In this document: piece after piece, positions 7,704 to 17,964 of the stretch
Numbering within the stretch: the first letter of the stretch is position 1
Layout: each line of letters opens with the position of its first letter
Source: JBNKFV01 sp050289485
Lineage (GTDB): Bacteria > Pseudomonadota > Gammaproteobacteria > Pseudomonadales > Cellvibrionaceae
Assembly: GCA_050289485.1 (NCBI GenBank)
Contig: JBNKFV010000009.1
Span: 62,001-126,000, forward strand
Length of the DNA: 64,000 nt
Direction: 5' to 3'
The notes under the pieces: generated by a model
The model's input: the letters and a program-made list of their open reading frames with translations, nothing else
Databases searched by the model: none
What the model was told of the DNA's origin: nothing
Made by a program: the position numbers and the translations under genes

Positions 7704-10307
7704 TTGAAAACCAGAAAACCCCGATCTGCAAAAGACCCGCATGCTGCCCGTGAAGCAGCCAAATATGATAATCCCATCCCCAGTCGGGAATATATTCTCG
7801 ACATTCTTGCCAGCGCTCCAGGCCCCATGCAGCAGAGGGAGCTGGAGGAGAAGCTCGGTTTAAAAGGCGACAATCAGCAAGAAGCCCTGCGGAGACGTTT
7901 GATCGCTATGTGTCGTGATGGCCAACTGGTGTCGAATCGGCGCGGCGCTTACGGGTGTTTGGATAAAATGGATTTGGTGCGTGGCCGTGTGCAGGGGCAT
8001 CGAGATGGCTTTGGTTTTGTCATACCCGCCGATGGCGGCGACGATTATTACCTGTCTACCCGGCAAATGCGCAAAGTGTTTGATGGCGACGAAGTTGTTG
8101 TGCGCAAAGTAGGCCTTGATCCACGAGGGCGGCAAGAGGGTGCGATTGTTGAAGTGGTTGCCCACAATACTCATCAGTTGGTGGGGCGCTATTTTTCGGA
8201 AAACGGTATTAACTTTGTGCGGCCAGACAATGCCCGGTTATCGCACGACGTAATGATTGCACCAGATGCCAACAAAAATGCCACCCGTGGTCAGTTTGTC
8301 GTGGTGCATATCACCCAACAACCCAGCCGTAATCAATTACCTGCTGGAGAAGTGATTGAAGTGTTAGGCGACCATATGGCGCCGGGCATGGAGATCGACG
8401 TAGCGATTCGCAGCCATGGTATACCGAATTTGTGGCCCTCTGATGTGAAAGCTGAAGCTGCGCAATTACCCGACCAAGTAGACGATCTCGACAAACGCAA
8501 ACGCATTGATTTACGCAAGCTGCCCTTTGTGACCATCGATGGAGAGGATGCACGCGATTTCGACGACGCAGTATTTTGTGAGAAGAAAAAATCCGGTGGT
8601 TGGCGCTTAATGGTGGCCATTGCCGACGTGTCGCATTACGTGCAGGTAGGCAGCGCGCTGGATCGTGAAGCTGCCGAACGGGGTAACTCGGTCTATTTTC
8701 CCGACTACGTGGTACCCATGTTGCCGGAGGCTCTCTCCAATGGCTTGTGCTCGCTGAATCCTCATGTAGACCGCCTTACCATGGTGTGTGAGATGAGTAT
8801 CAGCGCGACGGGCAATATTAGCCGGTTCAAATTTTATGAAGGGGTTATTCATTCTCACGCCCGCTTAACTTATACCAAAGTTGGCGACATGATTGCTGAA
8901 AAGCAGGCCGGGGAAGAAGGCCCCATGCGCAAAGAGTATCATGCGCTTACCCGCCAAATAGATGAACTCTACAACCTCTACAAGGTATTGCGTGGCGCAC
9001 GCGACGAACGTGGTGCGATCGATTTCGAGAGTGTGGAAACCCGCATTATTTTTGACGATCAGCGTAAAATTGAACGCATCATACCGGTGGTGCGTAACGA
9101 CGCCCACAAGTTGATTGAAGAATGTATGCTGTGCGCAAACGTGTGCGCGGCCAAATTACTGCAAAAGCATAAGCTCGAGGGTCTTTACCGCGTGCATGCA
9201 GGCCCTGGTGAAGAAAAACTCAATAATCTGAAGGTGTTTTTGTCGGAGTTAGGTTTGGGGTTTACCGGTCAAGGCAAGCCAGAACCCAAACAGTACCGCC
9301 AGATTCTTGAGGCCATTGGTGATCGGCCCGATGCACACATGATTCAAATGGTGATGTTGCGGAGTTTGAGCCAGGCAGTTTATCAGCCCGATAACAAAGG
9401 CCACTTTGGTTTGGCTTATCCGGCGTACACGCATTTTACCTCGCCAATTCGCCGCTACCCAGATTTACTGGTTCACCGGGCTATACGTTATTTATTGCGG
9501 CAAAATACCGAGGCACCGAATTTGCAACCGGTTAAAGGCGCACAAAAGCTCGAGAGAAAAGATATTTACCCCTACAGCGTTGGCCAGGTCGAGCAATTAG
9601 GTGAAGTGTGTTCGCGCACTGAACGCCGTGCCGATGAAGCCACTCGTGATGTGGTGAGTTGGTTAAAGTGTGAATACCTGCAAGATCATATTGGTCATAC
9701 CTTTGAAGGTGTTGTGAGTGCGGTTACCAGCTTTGGCATGTTTGTTGAGTTGAAAGACTTGTATGTAGAAGGGCTTCTCCACATTACGGCGCTACCTTCT
9801 GACTACTACCATTTTGAACCGGCGCAACATCGCTTGGTCGGCGAACGTACCCGCAAAGTATTCCGTATTGGTGACGAAGTGGTTGTACAAGTTGCCGCCG
9901 TCAACCTGGATGAACGCAAAGTTGACTTTGAATGGGTAGGGTACCCTTCGGGGAAATCCAAGCCAGGACCGAAAGGAACCGTAAAAAACAGTAAGCCGCG
10001 TTCTGTGCAAGAACGAAAGCAGTTGCTTGACGCCATGCCTGATAAATCGGGTAAAAAAGCCGGTGTGCGCAAGCGCCCAGTACAAAACGCTGCGGGCCAA
10101 AGCAACGATGAAGAGCGCGAAGGGCGTGGCCGCAAGCCCAGCGTCAAAATGAAAACGGGTAAAAAGATCAGCAAGGGCAAAAAAGCTCGCCTTGCTAAAG
10201 CGGCAAAAACCAAAACGGCACCTAAGAAAAAGTCGGTAAGGCCAGTAAAAAATGCTGCGACCAAAAAGAAAGCGTCGGCCAAAAAAGCCGTACGTAAACG
10301 CCGTTAA
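7704..10307 (+). CDS. rnr: Ribonuclease R
   Basis: An 867-residue 3'-5' exoribonuclease that degrades structured RNA and takes part in rRNA and tmRNA quality control. In order: an N-terminal winged helix, cold-shock/OB domains, the RNB catalytic domain with the acidic metal-binding cluster GEDARDFDD (about 280-288), an S1 domain (about 660-740), and a long Lys-rich tail (from about 750). The tail is typical of RNase R and separates it from RNase II. The start is TTG 7704, preceded by AGGAAC; a TTG start is unusual, and rlmB downstream has one too. With rlmB it forms the conserved rnr-rlmB pair known from Pseudomonas and Enterobacteria. Confidence 0.97.
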   Translation: MKTRKPRSAKDPHAAREAAKYDNPIPSREYILDILASAPGPMQQRELEEKLGLKGDNQQEALRRRLIAMCRDGQLVSNRRGAYGCLDKMDLVRGRVQGHRDGFGFVIPADGGDDYYLSTRQMRKVFDGDEVVVRKVGLDPRGRQEGAIVEVVAHNTHQLVGRYFSENGINFVRPDNARLSHDVMIAPDANKNATRGQFVVVHITQQPSRNQLPAGEVIEVLGDHMAPGMEIDVAIRSHGIPNLWPSDVKAEAAQLPDQVDDLDKRKRIDLRKLPFVTIDGEDARDFDDAVFCEKKKSGGWRLMVAIADVSHYVQVGSALDREAAERGNSVYFPDYVVPMLPEALSNGLCSLNPHVDRLTMVCEMSISATGNISRFKFYEGVIHSHARLTYTKVGDMIAEKQAGEEGPMRKEYHALTRQIDELYNLYKVLRGARDERGAIDFESVETRIIFDDQRKIERIIPVVRNDAHKLIEECMLCANVCAAKLLQKHKLEGLYRVHAGPGEEKLNNLKVFLSELGLGFTGQGKPEPKQYRQILEAIGDRPDAHMIQMVMLRSLSQAVYQPDNKGHFGLAYPAYTHFTSPIRRYPDLLVHRAIRYLLRQNTEAPNLQPVKGAQKLERKDIYPYSVGQVEQLGEVCSRTERRADEATRDVVSWLKCEYLQDHIGHTFEGVVSAVTSFGMFVELKDLYVEGLLHITALPSDYYHFEPAQHRLVGERTRKVFRIGDEVVVQVAAVNLDERKVDFEWVGYPSGKSKPGPKGTVKNSKPRSVQERKQLLDAMPDKSGKKAGVRKRPVQNAAGQSNDEEREGRGRKPSVKMKTGKKISKGKKARLAKAAKTKTAPKKKSVRPVKNAATKKKASAKKAVRKRR

Positions 10308-10365
10308 TTGCCCGATGATACAAGCGTGGCCCTTATCTGCACGTAGTTTTGAAATGAGGTTTTGA

Positions 10366-11103
10366 TTGAAACAGCCAGAACGAGTATTCGGTTTGCACGC
10401 CGTGCAAACCCTATTGAAAAATGCACCCCACCGCGTGCTGGAACTGCAACTGCTAAAAGGCAGGCAGGATCAGCGCATGCAAAAAATTATGGCGGCGGCA
10501 GAGCAGCACCAGATCCCGCTGCGTTATTTGGCGCGTAATAACCTCGACGATATGGCCGAGGGCGGTAATCACCAGGGGGTTGTGGCCTCGGTAAAACCTG
10601 GTGCTCTGTACGACGAGCGCTATTTGCTGCAACTGCTGGAAACCACCGCAACGCCATTTTTACTGGTGCTCGACGGAGTGACCGATCCTCATAACCTCGG
10701 CGCTTGTTTGCGTACAGCGGATGCCGCCGGTGTACATGCGGTAATTGCCCCCAAAGATAATTCGGCCAGTTTGAATGCTACCGCCCGTAAGGTGGCGTGT
10801 GGTGCTGCCGATGTCGTGCCTTATATTCCTGTCACCAATCTTGCGCGCACACTTAAGCAGGTGCAGGAGCAGGGCGTATGGATTATTGGCACCGCGGGTG
10901 AAGCGAAGCAGTCGGTGTATCAAGCTGATTTGCGCGGTCCCATGGCACTCGTAATGGGGGCCGAGGGCAAAGGTATGCGGCGGCTTACTCGTGAATGTTG
11001 CGATGTGCTGGTTAATATTCCCATGGCGGGCGAGGTAAGCAGTTTGAATGTGTCGGTGGCTACTGGCGTTTGCCTGTTTGAAGCGGTGCGCCAGCGTTTG
11101 TGA
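10366..11103 (+). CDS. rlmB: 23S rRNA (guanosine-2251-2'-O)-methyltransferase
   Basis: A SpoU-family 2'-O-methyltransferase of 245 residues. The N-terminal substrate-binding domain (about 1-75) precedes the knotted SPOUT domain. Its three motifs are visible: LDGVTDPHNLGACLRTA, then ALVMGAEGKGMRR, and the end NIPMAGEVSSLNVSVA. It methylates G2251 in the peptidyl-transferase P-loop of 23S rRNA. The start is TTG 10366 after a GAGG ribosome-binding site. It lies 58 bases downstream of rnr, probably on the same transcript. Confidence 0.96.
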   Translation: MKQPERVFGLHAVQTLLKNAPHRVLELQLLKGRQDQRMQKIMAAAEQHQIPLRYLARNNLDDMAEGGNHQGVVASVKPGALYDERYLLQLLETTATPFLLVLDGVTDPHNLGACLRTADAAGVHAVIAPKDNSASLNATARKVACGAADVVPYIPVTNLARTLKQVQEQGVWIIGTAGEAKQSVYQADLRGPMALVMGAEGKGMRRLTRECCDVLVNIPMAGEVSSLNVSVATGVCLFEAVRQRL

Positions 11104-11192
11104 TAAAAACGTGATAATTTCGTGAGTACCTTGCCATAACTTCTCTCTAGTCTGTTGGTTGTGTTCATCATACAGACAAGGGAGAAAAAGTT

Positions 11193-11891
11193 ATGGCTAT
11201 AAAAATGTTTGCAGGTGCAGCGGCCCTGGTGATCAGTTCAAGCGCGATGGCCGATATCACGGTTGATATTACCAACCTGACACAAGGTATTGCCTTCACA
11301 CCATTTATTGTTTCAGCGCATGACGAAAACATGCAATTTTTTAATGTAGGGGAGACTGCCTCGACTGCACTGCAAGCCATGGCCGAGGGCGGCGACCTCT
11401 CTGGATTGGTCGCGCAGGCGGATGCAGCGGCTGCGGTAACAATGACCAATCCTGCCGGTGGTTTATTAATGCCCGGCGCAACCACCACCACGGATAACAT
11501 TGCTAATGGTGAGATGGATAAACTGTCCATCGCTTCGATGTTATTACCCACCAATGACGGCTTTGCCGCGCTTAATGGCTGGCAAATTCCCGCCGAGCCT
11601 GGCGACTACACCGTTTACCTGAATGCCTACGACGCAGGCACCGAAGCTAATGACGAAATTGTCGTGGGCAGCAGTGGCGGTGCACCGGGTACGCCAGGTA
11701 TTCCGGCAAACCCCATCGGTTTTGGTGGTGAAAATGCCACCGGCGTCACCAGCAGCGAAATTAACGGTACTGTTCATATTCATCGCGGCAATCTGGGTGA
11801 TACCGACCCTACTGGTGGTGTGAGTGATGTTGATAGCCGTATTCATCGCTGGCTTAATCCCGTGCTCAAAGTCGTTGTGCATGTGCAATAG
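11193..11891 (+). CDS. Exported spondin-domain protein (first of tandem pair)
   Basis: A 232-residue protein with a signal peptide (about 1-20, ending SAMA). The mature part resembles bacterial spondin_N-domain proteins: it opens with DITVDITNLTQGIAFTPF and contains LSIASMLLPTNDGF and YLNAYDAGTEANDE, the conserved family blocks. An HIHRGN motif lies near the C-terminus. Bacterial members are secreted and of unknown function; in animals the domain is an adhesive module of the extracellular matrix. The ATG at 11193 follows AGGGAG. The next gene, 11 bases on, encodes a lipoprotein with the same domain. Confidence 0.8.
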   Translation: MAIKMFAGAAALVISSSAMADITVDITNLTQGIAFTPFIVSAHDENMQFFNVGETASTALQAMAEGGDLSGLVAQADAAAAVTMTNPAGGLLMPGATTTTDNIANGEMDKLSIASMLLPTNDGFAALNGWQIPAEPGDYTVYLNAYDAGTEANDEIVVGSSGGAPGTPGIPANPIGFGGENATGVTSSEINGTVHIHRGNLGDTDPTGGVSDVDSRIHRWLNPVLKVVVHVQ

Positions 11892-11902
11892 GAGGTGCCG
11901 TC

Positions 11903-12619
11903 ATGAAATCTCTTAAACACATTGTTACATTGGGCTCGATGGTGTTGGCTGCTTCAGCATTGGTTGCTTGCGGTGGTGGTAGTGGTAATGGCAGCGTGGA
12001 GCGTAGTTACGACGTAACACTCACCAATATTACGCAAAACCAGCCACTTGCACCTGCGGCGGTAATATTTCACAAGGGTGACTTTTCAGGGTGGCAAATT
12101 GGTAGTGCCGCTAGTGAGGGGCTGGAACGCCTGGCAGAATCAGGCGATCCTGCCATGTTTCTGGCAGAAGCTGACGCAGGCGACGCCTTTGCTGCGGAGG
12201 CCGCCTCAGAAATGCCAGTTGGTCCGGGTGGGCAGGCTAATGTGATCGTCGAGTTTGTTACCTTGCCACAGGATGATGTCATTGAACTGAGTATCGCCAC
12301 CATGCCGGTCAACACCAACGATGCATTCACCGGAGTAGCCGGGTTAGACGTCGCTGATCTCGACATTGGTGAAACCACCACGTTTTTTACCCCGTTGTAC
12401 GATGCCGGTACCGAGTTTAACAGTGAAACAGCCGATACCATTCCTGGCCCGGCTGCTGGTGGAGAAGGGTTTAATGCGGCGCGCGACGATATTGCCAATC
12501 TGGTAGCTCGCCATCCCGGCGTAGTGACTCAGGGTAATGGCTATGCCGACTCGGCCTTGAATGAATCGCACCGCATGGACAATCCCATCATGCAGGTTAC
12601 TGTAACGCGGCTGCAATAG
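11903..12619 (+). CDS. Spondin-domain lipoprotein (second of tandem pair)
   Basis: A 238-residue paralogue of the preceding protein with a lipoprotein signal instead of a cleavable one: the lipobox LVAC is followed by a Gly/Ser linker. It shares the family blocks YDVTLTNITQNQPLAPAA, LSIATMPVNTNDAF and LYDAGTEFNSE. The ATG at 11903 follows AGGAGG. The two genes are clearly co-transcribed, so one freely secreted and one membrane-anchored copy of the domain would be made together. The function is unknown; cell-surface adhesion is a guess from the animal domain. The operon is followed by a two-component system that may or may not be related. Confidence 0.8.
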   Translation: MKSLKHIVTLGSMVLAASALVACGGGSGNGSVERSYDVTLTNITQNQPLAPAAVIFHKGDFSGWQIGSAASEGLERLAESGDPAMFLAEADAGDAFAAEAASEMPVGPGGQANVIVEFVTLPQDDVIELSIATMPVNTNDAFTGVAGLDVADLDIGETTTFFTPLYDAGTEFNSETADTIPGPAAGGEGFNAARDDIANLVARHPGVVTQGNGYADSALNESHRMDNPIMQVTVTRLQ

Positions 12620-12660
12620 CGGCAACAGGGTTATCCTGATGATGTCAGGCCCTGTTAACC

Positions 12661-12698
12661 CGCCAATCTGCACCTGAGTTGATAGGGGCAGGTTGGCG
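12661..12698 (+). terminator. Probable terminator after the spondin genes
   Basis: An inverted repeat with arms CGCCAA-CTGC and GCAG-TTGGCG, each with one bulged base, lies 42 bases past the second spondin stop codon. The tail is only moderately T-rich. Confidence 0.45.
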
Positions 12699-12702
12699 AA
12701 TA

Positions 12703-12734
12703 TGTCTTTGCAAGCTACTGTCTTTGCAAGCTAC
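12703..12734. repeat. 16-bp tandem duplication
   Basis: Two exact head-to-tail copies of TGTCTTTGCAAGCTAC upstream of the response-regulator gene. It could be a recent slippage event or a paired binding site in the promoter of the two-component operon. Confidence 0.85.
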
Positions 12735-12769
12735 TATCGAGTTTTTACGTTAAGACACCAGAGGCCAAC

Positions 12770-13490
<721 letters not shown>

Positions 13491-13510
<20 letters not shown>

Positions 13511-14981
13511 CCTGTTTTACCGGCGGCTAGCCATCACTCTGCTGTTAAGTTTTGTCGCAGTGGCGGCTCTGTTTGTAGTGGTATTGTTGTCGGTGGCCGA
13601 TACCTCGCAGCGAGAGATAACCCAGCGCTTGCATCGTGAGCTGGCGCAGCATGTGGTCGATGAGCACAGTTTTTTTCACAACGGCAGGCCTGATGTTATC
13701 GCCGCCAAACATGCGTTCCATCACCTAATGGTTTTAGGTCCGGCATTTGAATTTTATTTGCTCGATACCCAAGGCAATATTCTCGCGTATTCTGCTGACC
13801 CCGGTAAGGTCAAGCTCACCAGCGTTAATTTGCAGCCTATACAAGCCTTTTTGCAAGGGCAAAAAGAGCAGCCGTTGCCGTTGTACGGTCAAGATCCCCG
13901 CGCCAGTGAGCGGCATAAAGTGTTTTCGGCAGCCCCCGTTTATGAAAACGGAGACCTGCAAGGGTACCTGTACGTGATTATTGCCGGCGAATTACTCGAT
14001 GCGGTGAGTGCCAGTGTGCAACAAGACCAACACTTGGTTACTGCCGTAATCACGGTGGTGGCCGGTATTTTGTTCAGCCTGGTGGCTACACTCACCATTA
14101 TCGGTTTATTGACCAGGCCGTTGCGACGGCTTGCCCGCGATGTGTCAGTTTTTCATGAAAAAGGGTTGGATGATGCCAGCTTGCCGCTACACTCGTGGCA
14201 AGCCAATGCGAAAAGTGACATTGAACGTTTGGGCTACGCCTTTCATCAAATGGCGAAGTCGTTGCGGGAACAATATGCCAAGGTGAAGTCGGTCGACGAC
14301 CTGCGTAAAGAATTGATGGCTCATGTGTCTCACGACTTGCGAACCCCGTTGGCATCCTTGTGCGGTTACCTCGAAACGTGGCTGCTAAAACGTGAACAGC
14401 TCACGCCTGAAGAAAGTCAGCAGTATATTGAAACCGCCCATAACAGTGCGAAGAAAGTCAATGTACTGGTCGACCAGTTGTTTGAGCTGGCGCATCTCGA
14501 TGGCGACAACGTAACCGTGATGTATGAGGAGGTAGCCATTGCGGAACTGGTGCAGGATGTATTGCAAAAGTTTCAGCTTGAGGCCTCCAGCCGAGGGGTA
14601 ACGCTGGATGTAGAGCCGAAGGATCCTTCTTTAGTGGTACGTGGTGATATTGAAAAACTCGAGCGGGTTTTTACTAACCTTATCGAAAATGCCATTCGTC
14701 ACTGTCAGCAGGGCGATAACGTGTTGGTCAAGTTAACGCTGCAGCAGGCTCAGGTGTCGGTACAGGTGATCGATAGTGGTATTGGGATACCGCCATCGGA
14801 CTTGCCGCATATTTTTGATGCCCACTACAAGGCGGCTAACAGCGTGCGCGATAGCAGTGCGCACGGTGGCTTGGGGTTGGCCATTGTGAAGCGGCTGCTA
14901 GACCTGCACGAAACCCGTATTAGGGTGGAGAGTAAAGAGCAGGCTGGAACCCGCTTTAGCTTCGATTTATCGATAGTCTAA
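13491..14981 (+). CDS. Sensor histidine kinase
   Basis: A 496-residue membrane kinase partnering the preceding regulator. A transmembrane helix (about 15-37) and a periplasmic sensor region lead to a second helix (about 180-205) and a HAMP linker. The HisKA domain has SHDLRTP with phosphoacceptor His281. The HATPase domain shows the N box (NLIENAIRH), the G1 box (DSGIGIP) and the G2 box (HGGLGLAI). The start is ATG 13491 (ATGATG) inside the end of the regulator gene, which allows translational coupling. A longer frame back to 13419 exists but lacks a start signal and would put a polar stretch before the first helix. Confidence 0.93.
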
Positions 14982-15032
14982 ATCGGTGTGAAAGTGTGTG
15001 GCGCAAAGCAGATCTTTTGCTAAGATAGCTGG

Positions 15033-16139
15033 ATGCTTCTCTTAATTATTTACGTTGCCATAGCGGTAGGCTTCTCTTTTCTGTGCTCAATTGCCGAAGC
15101 AGTTCTTTTGAGCGTCACTACCTCTTATGTTGTCGGGCTGGAACACGAAGGCAGGCCTTCGGGTAAGTACTTGCGTGTGCTCAAAAACGACATCAACAGT
15201 CCGTTGGCGGTGATACTTACGCTCAATACTGTCGCTCATACGATGGGAGCAGCGGGCGCTGGGGCCCAAGCTGCCGTCATTTATGGCAATGTGTATATGG
15301 GCGTTATCTCTGGTGTGCTCACGCTGGTTATTCTCGTATTTTCCGAAATCATCCCCAAAGCACTGGGGGCGCATTACTGGCGCCGCCTGGCACCGTTCGT
15401 TGCCTATACGCTAACCTTTCTGGTCAAAATCCTAAAGCCGTTTGTATGGTTGTCTAACGGTATTACTTCGTGCTTTACCCGTTCGTCAGGGCTTAAGGGT
15501 TTTAGCCGTAAAGAGTTTGCGGCCATGGCAGATTTGGGGTTGCGCGAGGGCCAGTTATTACCCAAAGAAGCGCAGGTGCTGCGCAATCTCTTTCTCTTTA
15601 AAGATGTGCGCGTGAGTGATGTGATGACGCCGCGCCCGGTTATTTTTGGCTTGCCCGAAAGCATGCCCATTGCTGAGTTTGGTGAGCAAAAGCGAGTTGA
15701 GCGGTTTTCGCGTATTCCTATTTACAGTGAGCCTGACAAGCTAACCGGGTTTGTACTGGCCAAAGATGTTCTCTTTGCTCAGGGCAAAGGGTTGGGTAGA
15801 GAGCCGCTGGCGAGCATGCGGCGTGAACTCTTAGCAGTACCAGTACAAGCCTCTTTGTTACAGGTGTTTGAGTTGTTTCTCGAGAAAAATGCCCAGATTG
15901 TGCAGGTGGTTGATGAATACGGCGTAGTCTTGGGGCTCGCGACCATGGAAGACGTCATGGAAACGTTGCTGGGTACCGAGATTACCGACGAAAGCGATAA
16001 AACGGCTGATTTGCAAAAGGTAGCTCGACGCCTCAGTATTTTGCGGCATCGTCGACAGGGGCAAAATGTCGAGATTGATACCGATGAGGCTGAAGAGGTG
16101 CTGGAAGACGCGCCGCGCCGCCCGGCTGCGCAAGAGTAA
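15033..16139 (+). CDS. CNNM/CorC-type membrane protein with paired CBS domains
   Basis: A 368-residue protein with an N-terminal CNNM (DUF21) membrane domain of about four helices (residues 1-150), including the SEIIPK signature. Two CBS domains follow (about 195-310), starting at VSDVMTPRPV and ending near GVVLGLATMEDVMETLLG. Family members act in magnesium or cobalt efflux and homeostasis. The C-terminal transporter-associated domain found in many relatives is missing; instead there is a short charged tail, so this is the shorter form. The start codon is ATG 15033, and it is probably transcribed alone. Confidence 0.87.
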   Translation: MLLLIIYVAIAVGFSFLCSIAEAVLLSVTTSYVVGLEHEGRPSGKYLRVLKNDINSPLAVILTLNTVAHTMGAAGAGAQAAVIYGNVYMGVISGVLTLVILVFSEIIPKALGAHYWRRLAPFVAYTLTFLVKILKPFVWLSNGITSCFTRSSGLKGFSRKEFAAMADLGLREGQLLPKEAQVLRNLFLFKDVRVSDVMTPRPVIFGLPESMPIAEFGEQKRVERFSRIPIYSEPDKLTGFVLAKDVLFAQGKGLGREPLASMRRELLAVPVQASLLQVFELFLEKNAQIVQVVDEYGVVLGLATMEDVMETLLGTEITDESDKTADLQKVARRLSILRHRRQGQNVEIDTDEAEEVLEDAPRRPAAQE

Positions 16140-16252
16140 TTCACCTTTCAGGCGGCAAAGTCTGTCAGGTCTGGTCAAATAGGGCGTCGCATGGCTTAGC
16201 CGTTAATGTCTGCCTTCATGCCCTCATCCAGTAAAACAACGCCCATTTTGCC

Positions 16253-16281
16253 TTGCATCCCCTGATTTAAACCCCTAAAAT
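16253..16281 (+). promoter_or_regulatory. Promoter of the rpsF operon
   Basis: TTGCAT (16253-16258) and TAAAAT (16276-16281) are separated by 17 bases. It lies about 100 bases upstream of rpsF. Confidence 0.6.
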
Positions 16282-16297
16282 ACCGCGCCCTTGAACT

Positions 16298-16377
16298 GCC
16301 AGCATACAAAAATAGCTGGCTCTCCTTGCCTTACCTGTGGGCAATCAGCAGGAAGGCTTAACCCGTAAGGAGCAAAT
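16298..16377 (+). promoter_or_regulatory. Structured rpsF leader (possible S6:S18 autoregulatory site)
   Basis: Two hairpins fill the leader: GCCAGC/GCTGGC (16298-16320) and a longer one with GCCTT-CCTG / CAGG-AAGGC arms reaching almost to the ribosome-binding site. S6:S18 complexes are known to repress rpsF by binding its leader in other bacteria. Whether this leader matches that motif would need a covariance-model search. Confidence 0.4.
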
Positions 16378-16812
16378 ATGCGTCATTACGAAGTTGTATT
16401 TCTGGTACATCCAGATCAAAGCGAGCAAGTGCCCGGCATGATCGAGCGCTACAGCTCTGTAGTTAAAGACAGCGGTGGTAGCGTACACCGTCTGGAAGAT
16501 TGGGGCCGTCGTCAAATGGCTTACCCAATCAACAAAATCCATAAGGCTCACTATGTTCTGATGAACATTGAGTGTAGCGAAGCTGCGTTGGAAGAGTTAG
16601 CCACTAACTTCCGTTACAACGACGCTGTGCTGCGTAACTTGGTTATCCGTGAAGATGAAGCGGTAACTGAAGAGTCTCCTATCATGAAGGCTGAAAAAGA
16701 GTCTCGTGAGCGCAAGGCATCTCGCCCTGAGCGTCGCGAAGAGCGCAACAACGACCAGGCTGAAGGTGAGTCTGACGATGTTGAAAAAGCCGAAGAAAAC
16801 GAAGAAGAGTAA
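16378..16812 (+). CDS. rpsF: 30S ribosomal protein S6
   Basis: A 144-residue S6. The start MRHYEVVFLVHPDQSEQVP and the segment GGSVHRLEDWGRRQMAYPI are diagnostic. The C-terminus is a long charged tail ending in a run of Asp and Glu, similar to the S6 tails that RimK extends with glutamate in E. coli. It binds 16S rRNA next to S18. It is the first gene of the operon rpsF-rpsR-membrane protein-rplI, with AAGGAG before the ATG. Confidence 0.98.
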   Translation: MRHYEVVFLVHPDQSEQVPGMIERYSSVVKDSGGSVHRLEDWGRRQMAYPINKIHKAHYVLMNIECSEAALEELATNFRYNDAVLRNLVIREDEAVTEESPIMKAEKESRERKASRPERREERNNDQAEGESDDVEKAEENEEE

Positions 16813-16826
16813 GGGGAGATAAAGTT

Positions 16827-17054
16827 ATGGCACGTTTTTTCCGTCGTCGTAAGTTCTGCCGATTTTCTGCAGAAGGCGTAAGCAAGATTGATTATAAAGA
16901 TCTCGATACTTTAAAAGCCTATATCTCGGAAACAGGCAAAATTGTACCAAGCCGTATTACTGGTACTAAAGCCAAGTATCAGCGTCAGTTGGCTTCTGCC
17001 ATCAAGCGCGCACGTTTCCTGGCTTTGCTGCCATATACTGACAGTCACGAGTAA
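16827..17054 (+). CDS. rpsR: 30S ribosomal protein S18
   Basis: A 75-residue S18 with the diagnostic segments RRRKFCRF, DYKDLDTLKAYISETGKI and KRARFLALLPYTD. It lies 14 bases after rpsF with its own GGGGAG ribosome-binding site. The protein forms a heterodimer with S6 on the 30S platform. Confidence 0.98.
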   Translation: MARFFRRRKFCRFSAEGVSKIDYKDLDTLKAYISETGKIVPSRITGTKAKYQRQLASAIKRARFLALLPYTDSHE

Positions 17055-17063
17055 GACCAAACT

Positions 17064-17921
17064 GTGCGTGCGATTGCCGAGTTTATTATGCGCGGCCGCA
17101 CGCAGGCCGTTGTGGTAGCCCTGCTGGGCAGTTGGTTACCACTGATCAGTGCGGCCACGGTGGCGCTGGTAACACTGCGCCGCGGCGCCCAAGAAGGGAT
17201 GTTAGTTCTGCTTTGGGCGTGTATGCCAGCCATGTTGGGGTTGTTTGACACCAACATGGGGCCATTAATGGCGATAGTAACCTTGGCTGGGTATATAGCG
17301 ATTACCGGTGTAGCGTTGATTCAGCGTTACCAGCAATCCTGGGCTGTATCCCTGATGGTAATGGTTGCTCTGAGTTGTGCGAGCAGTTTGCTGACTACTC
17401 AGTTCACTGACCCGGTTGCTGATATCCAAAATGCCCTGGGTGGCATGTTGGAACAGGCTCCAGAGCCTGAGAAAGCAGCACTTGGCCAGTTAAGGGCAAC
17501 CTTTGTGCTGGGGTTTATTGCGTTTGCTATGGCAGCCAACGGTATCGCCAGTTTGTTTCTGGCGCGCTGGTGGCAGGCGATGTTGTATAACCCGGGTGGT
17601 TTTCAGGTTGAATTTCACAGCTTGAAATTACCATTAGTGCCGGCGTTGACCTGTTTTGCCGGGTCGATGTACTGCTGGGCTCAGGACGGAAATTATCTGT
17701 TTTGGGCGTTTGCGTTTTCTTTGCCGCTGGTAATGGTGACATTGGCCATTGCCCATAGTGTGGTGAAGCAGAAGCAGGCCGGAACATTTTGGCTGGTATT
17801 GGTGTATATCGCACTGTTGGTTTTTACCGGTCCCGTGACGTTGTTTTGTGCAGGTATCGCTGTATTGGATACGTGGATGAATTTTCGCAGTCGGTTGACG
17901 CAGAGGCCGCCAGAGGCCTGA
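17064..17921 (+). CDS. Polytopic membrane protein of the rpsR-rplI interval
   Basis: A 285-residue, very hydrophobic protein with about eight membrane helices, starting with GTG 17064 only 9 bases after rpsR. A membrane protein at exactly this place, between rpsR and rplI, is conserved in Pseudomonas and relatives and belongs to the DUF2232/YybS-like group. Its function is unknown. Co-transcription with ribosomal proteins suggests a growth-linked role. No catalytic motif is visible. Confidence 0.8.
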   Translation: MRAIAEFIMRGRTQAVVVALLGSWLPLISAATVALVTLRRGAQEGMLVLLWACMPAMLGLFDTNMGPLMAIVTLAGYIAITGVALIQRYQQSWAVSLMVMVALSCASSLLTTQFTDPVADIQNALGGMLEQAPEPEKAALGQLRATFVLGFIAFAMAANGIASLFLARWWQAMLYNPGGFQVEFHSLKLPLVPALTCFAGSMYCWAQDGNYLFWAFAFSLPLVMVTLAIAHSVVKQKQAGTFWLVLVYIALLVFTGPVTLFCAGIAVLDTWMNFRSRLTQRPPEA

Positions 17922-17964
17922 CAACTGGATTGCTAACTGAATATATAGTTAGAGGGTTAACGAG

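Noticed and set aside
9806..10282. Long minus-strand frame within rnr
   Set aside because: Shadow of the Lys-rich rnr tail.
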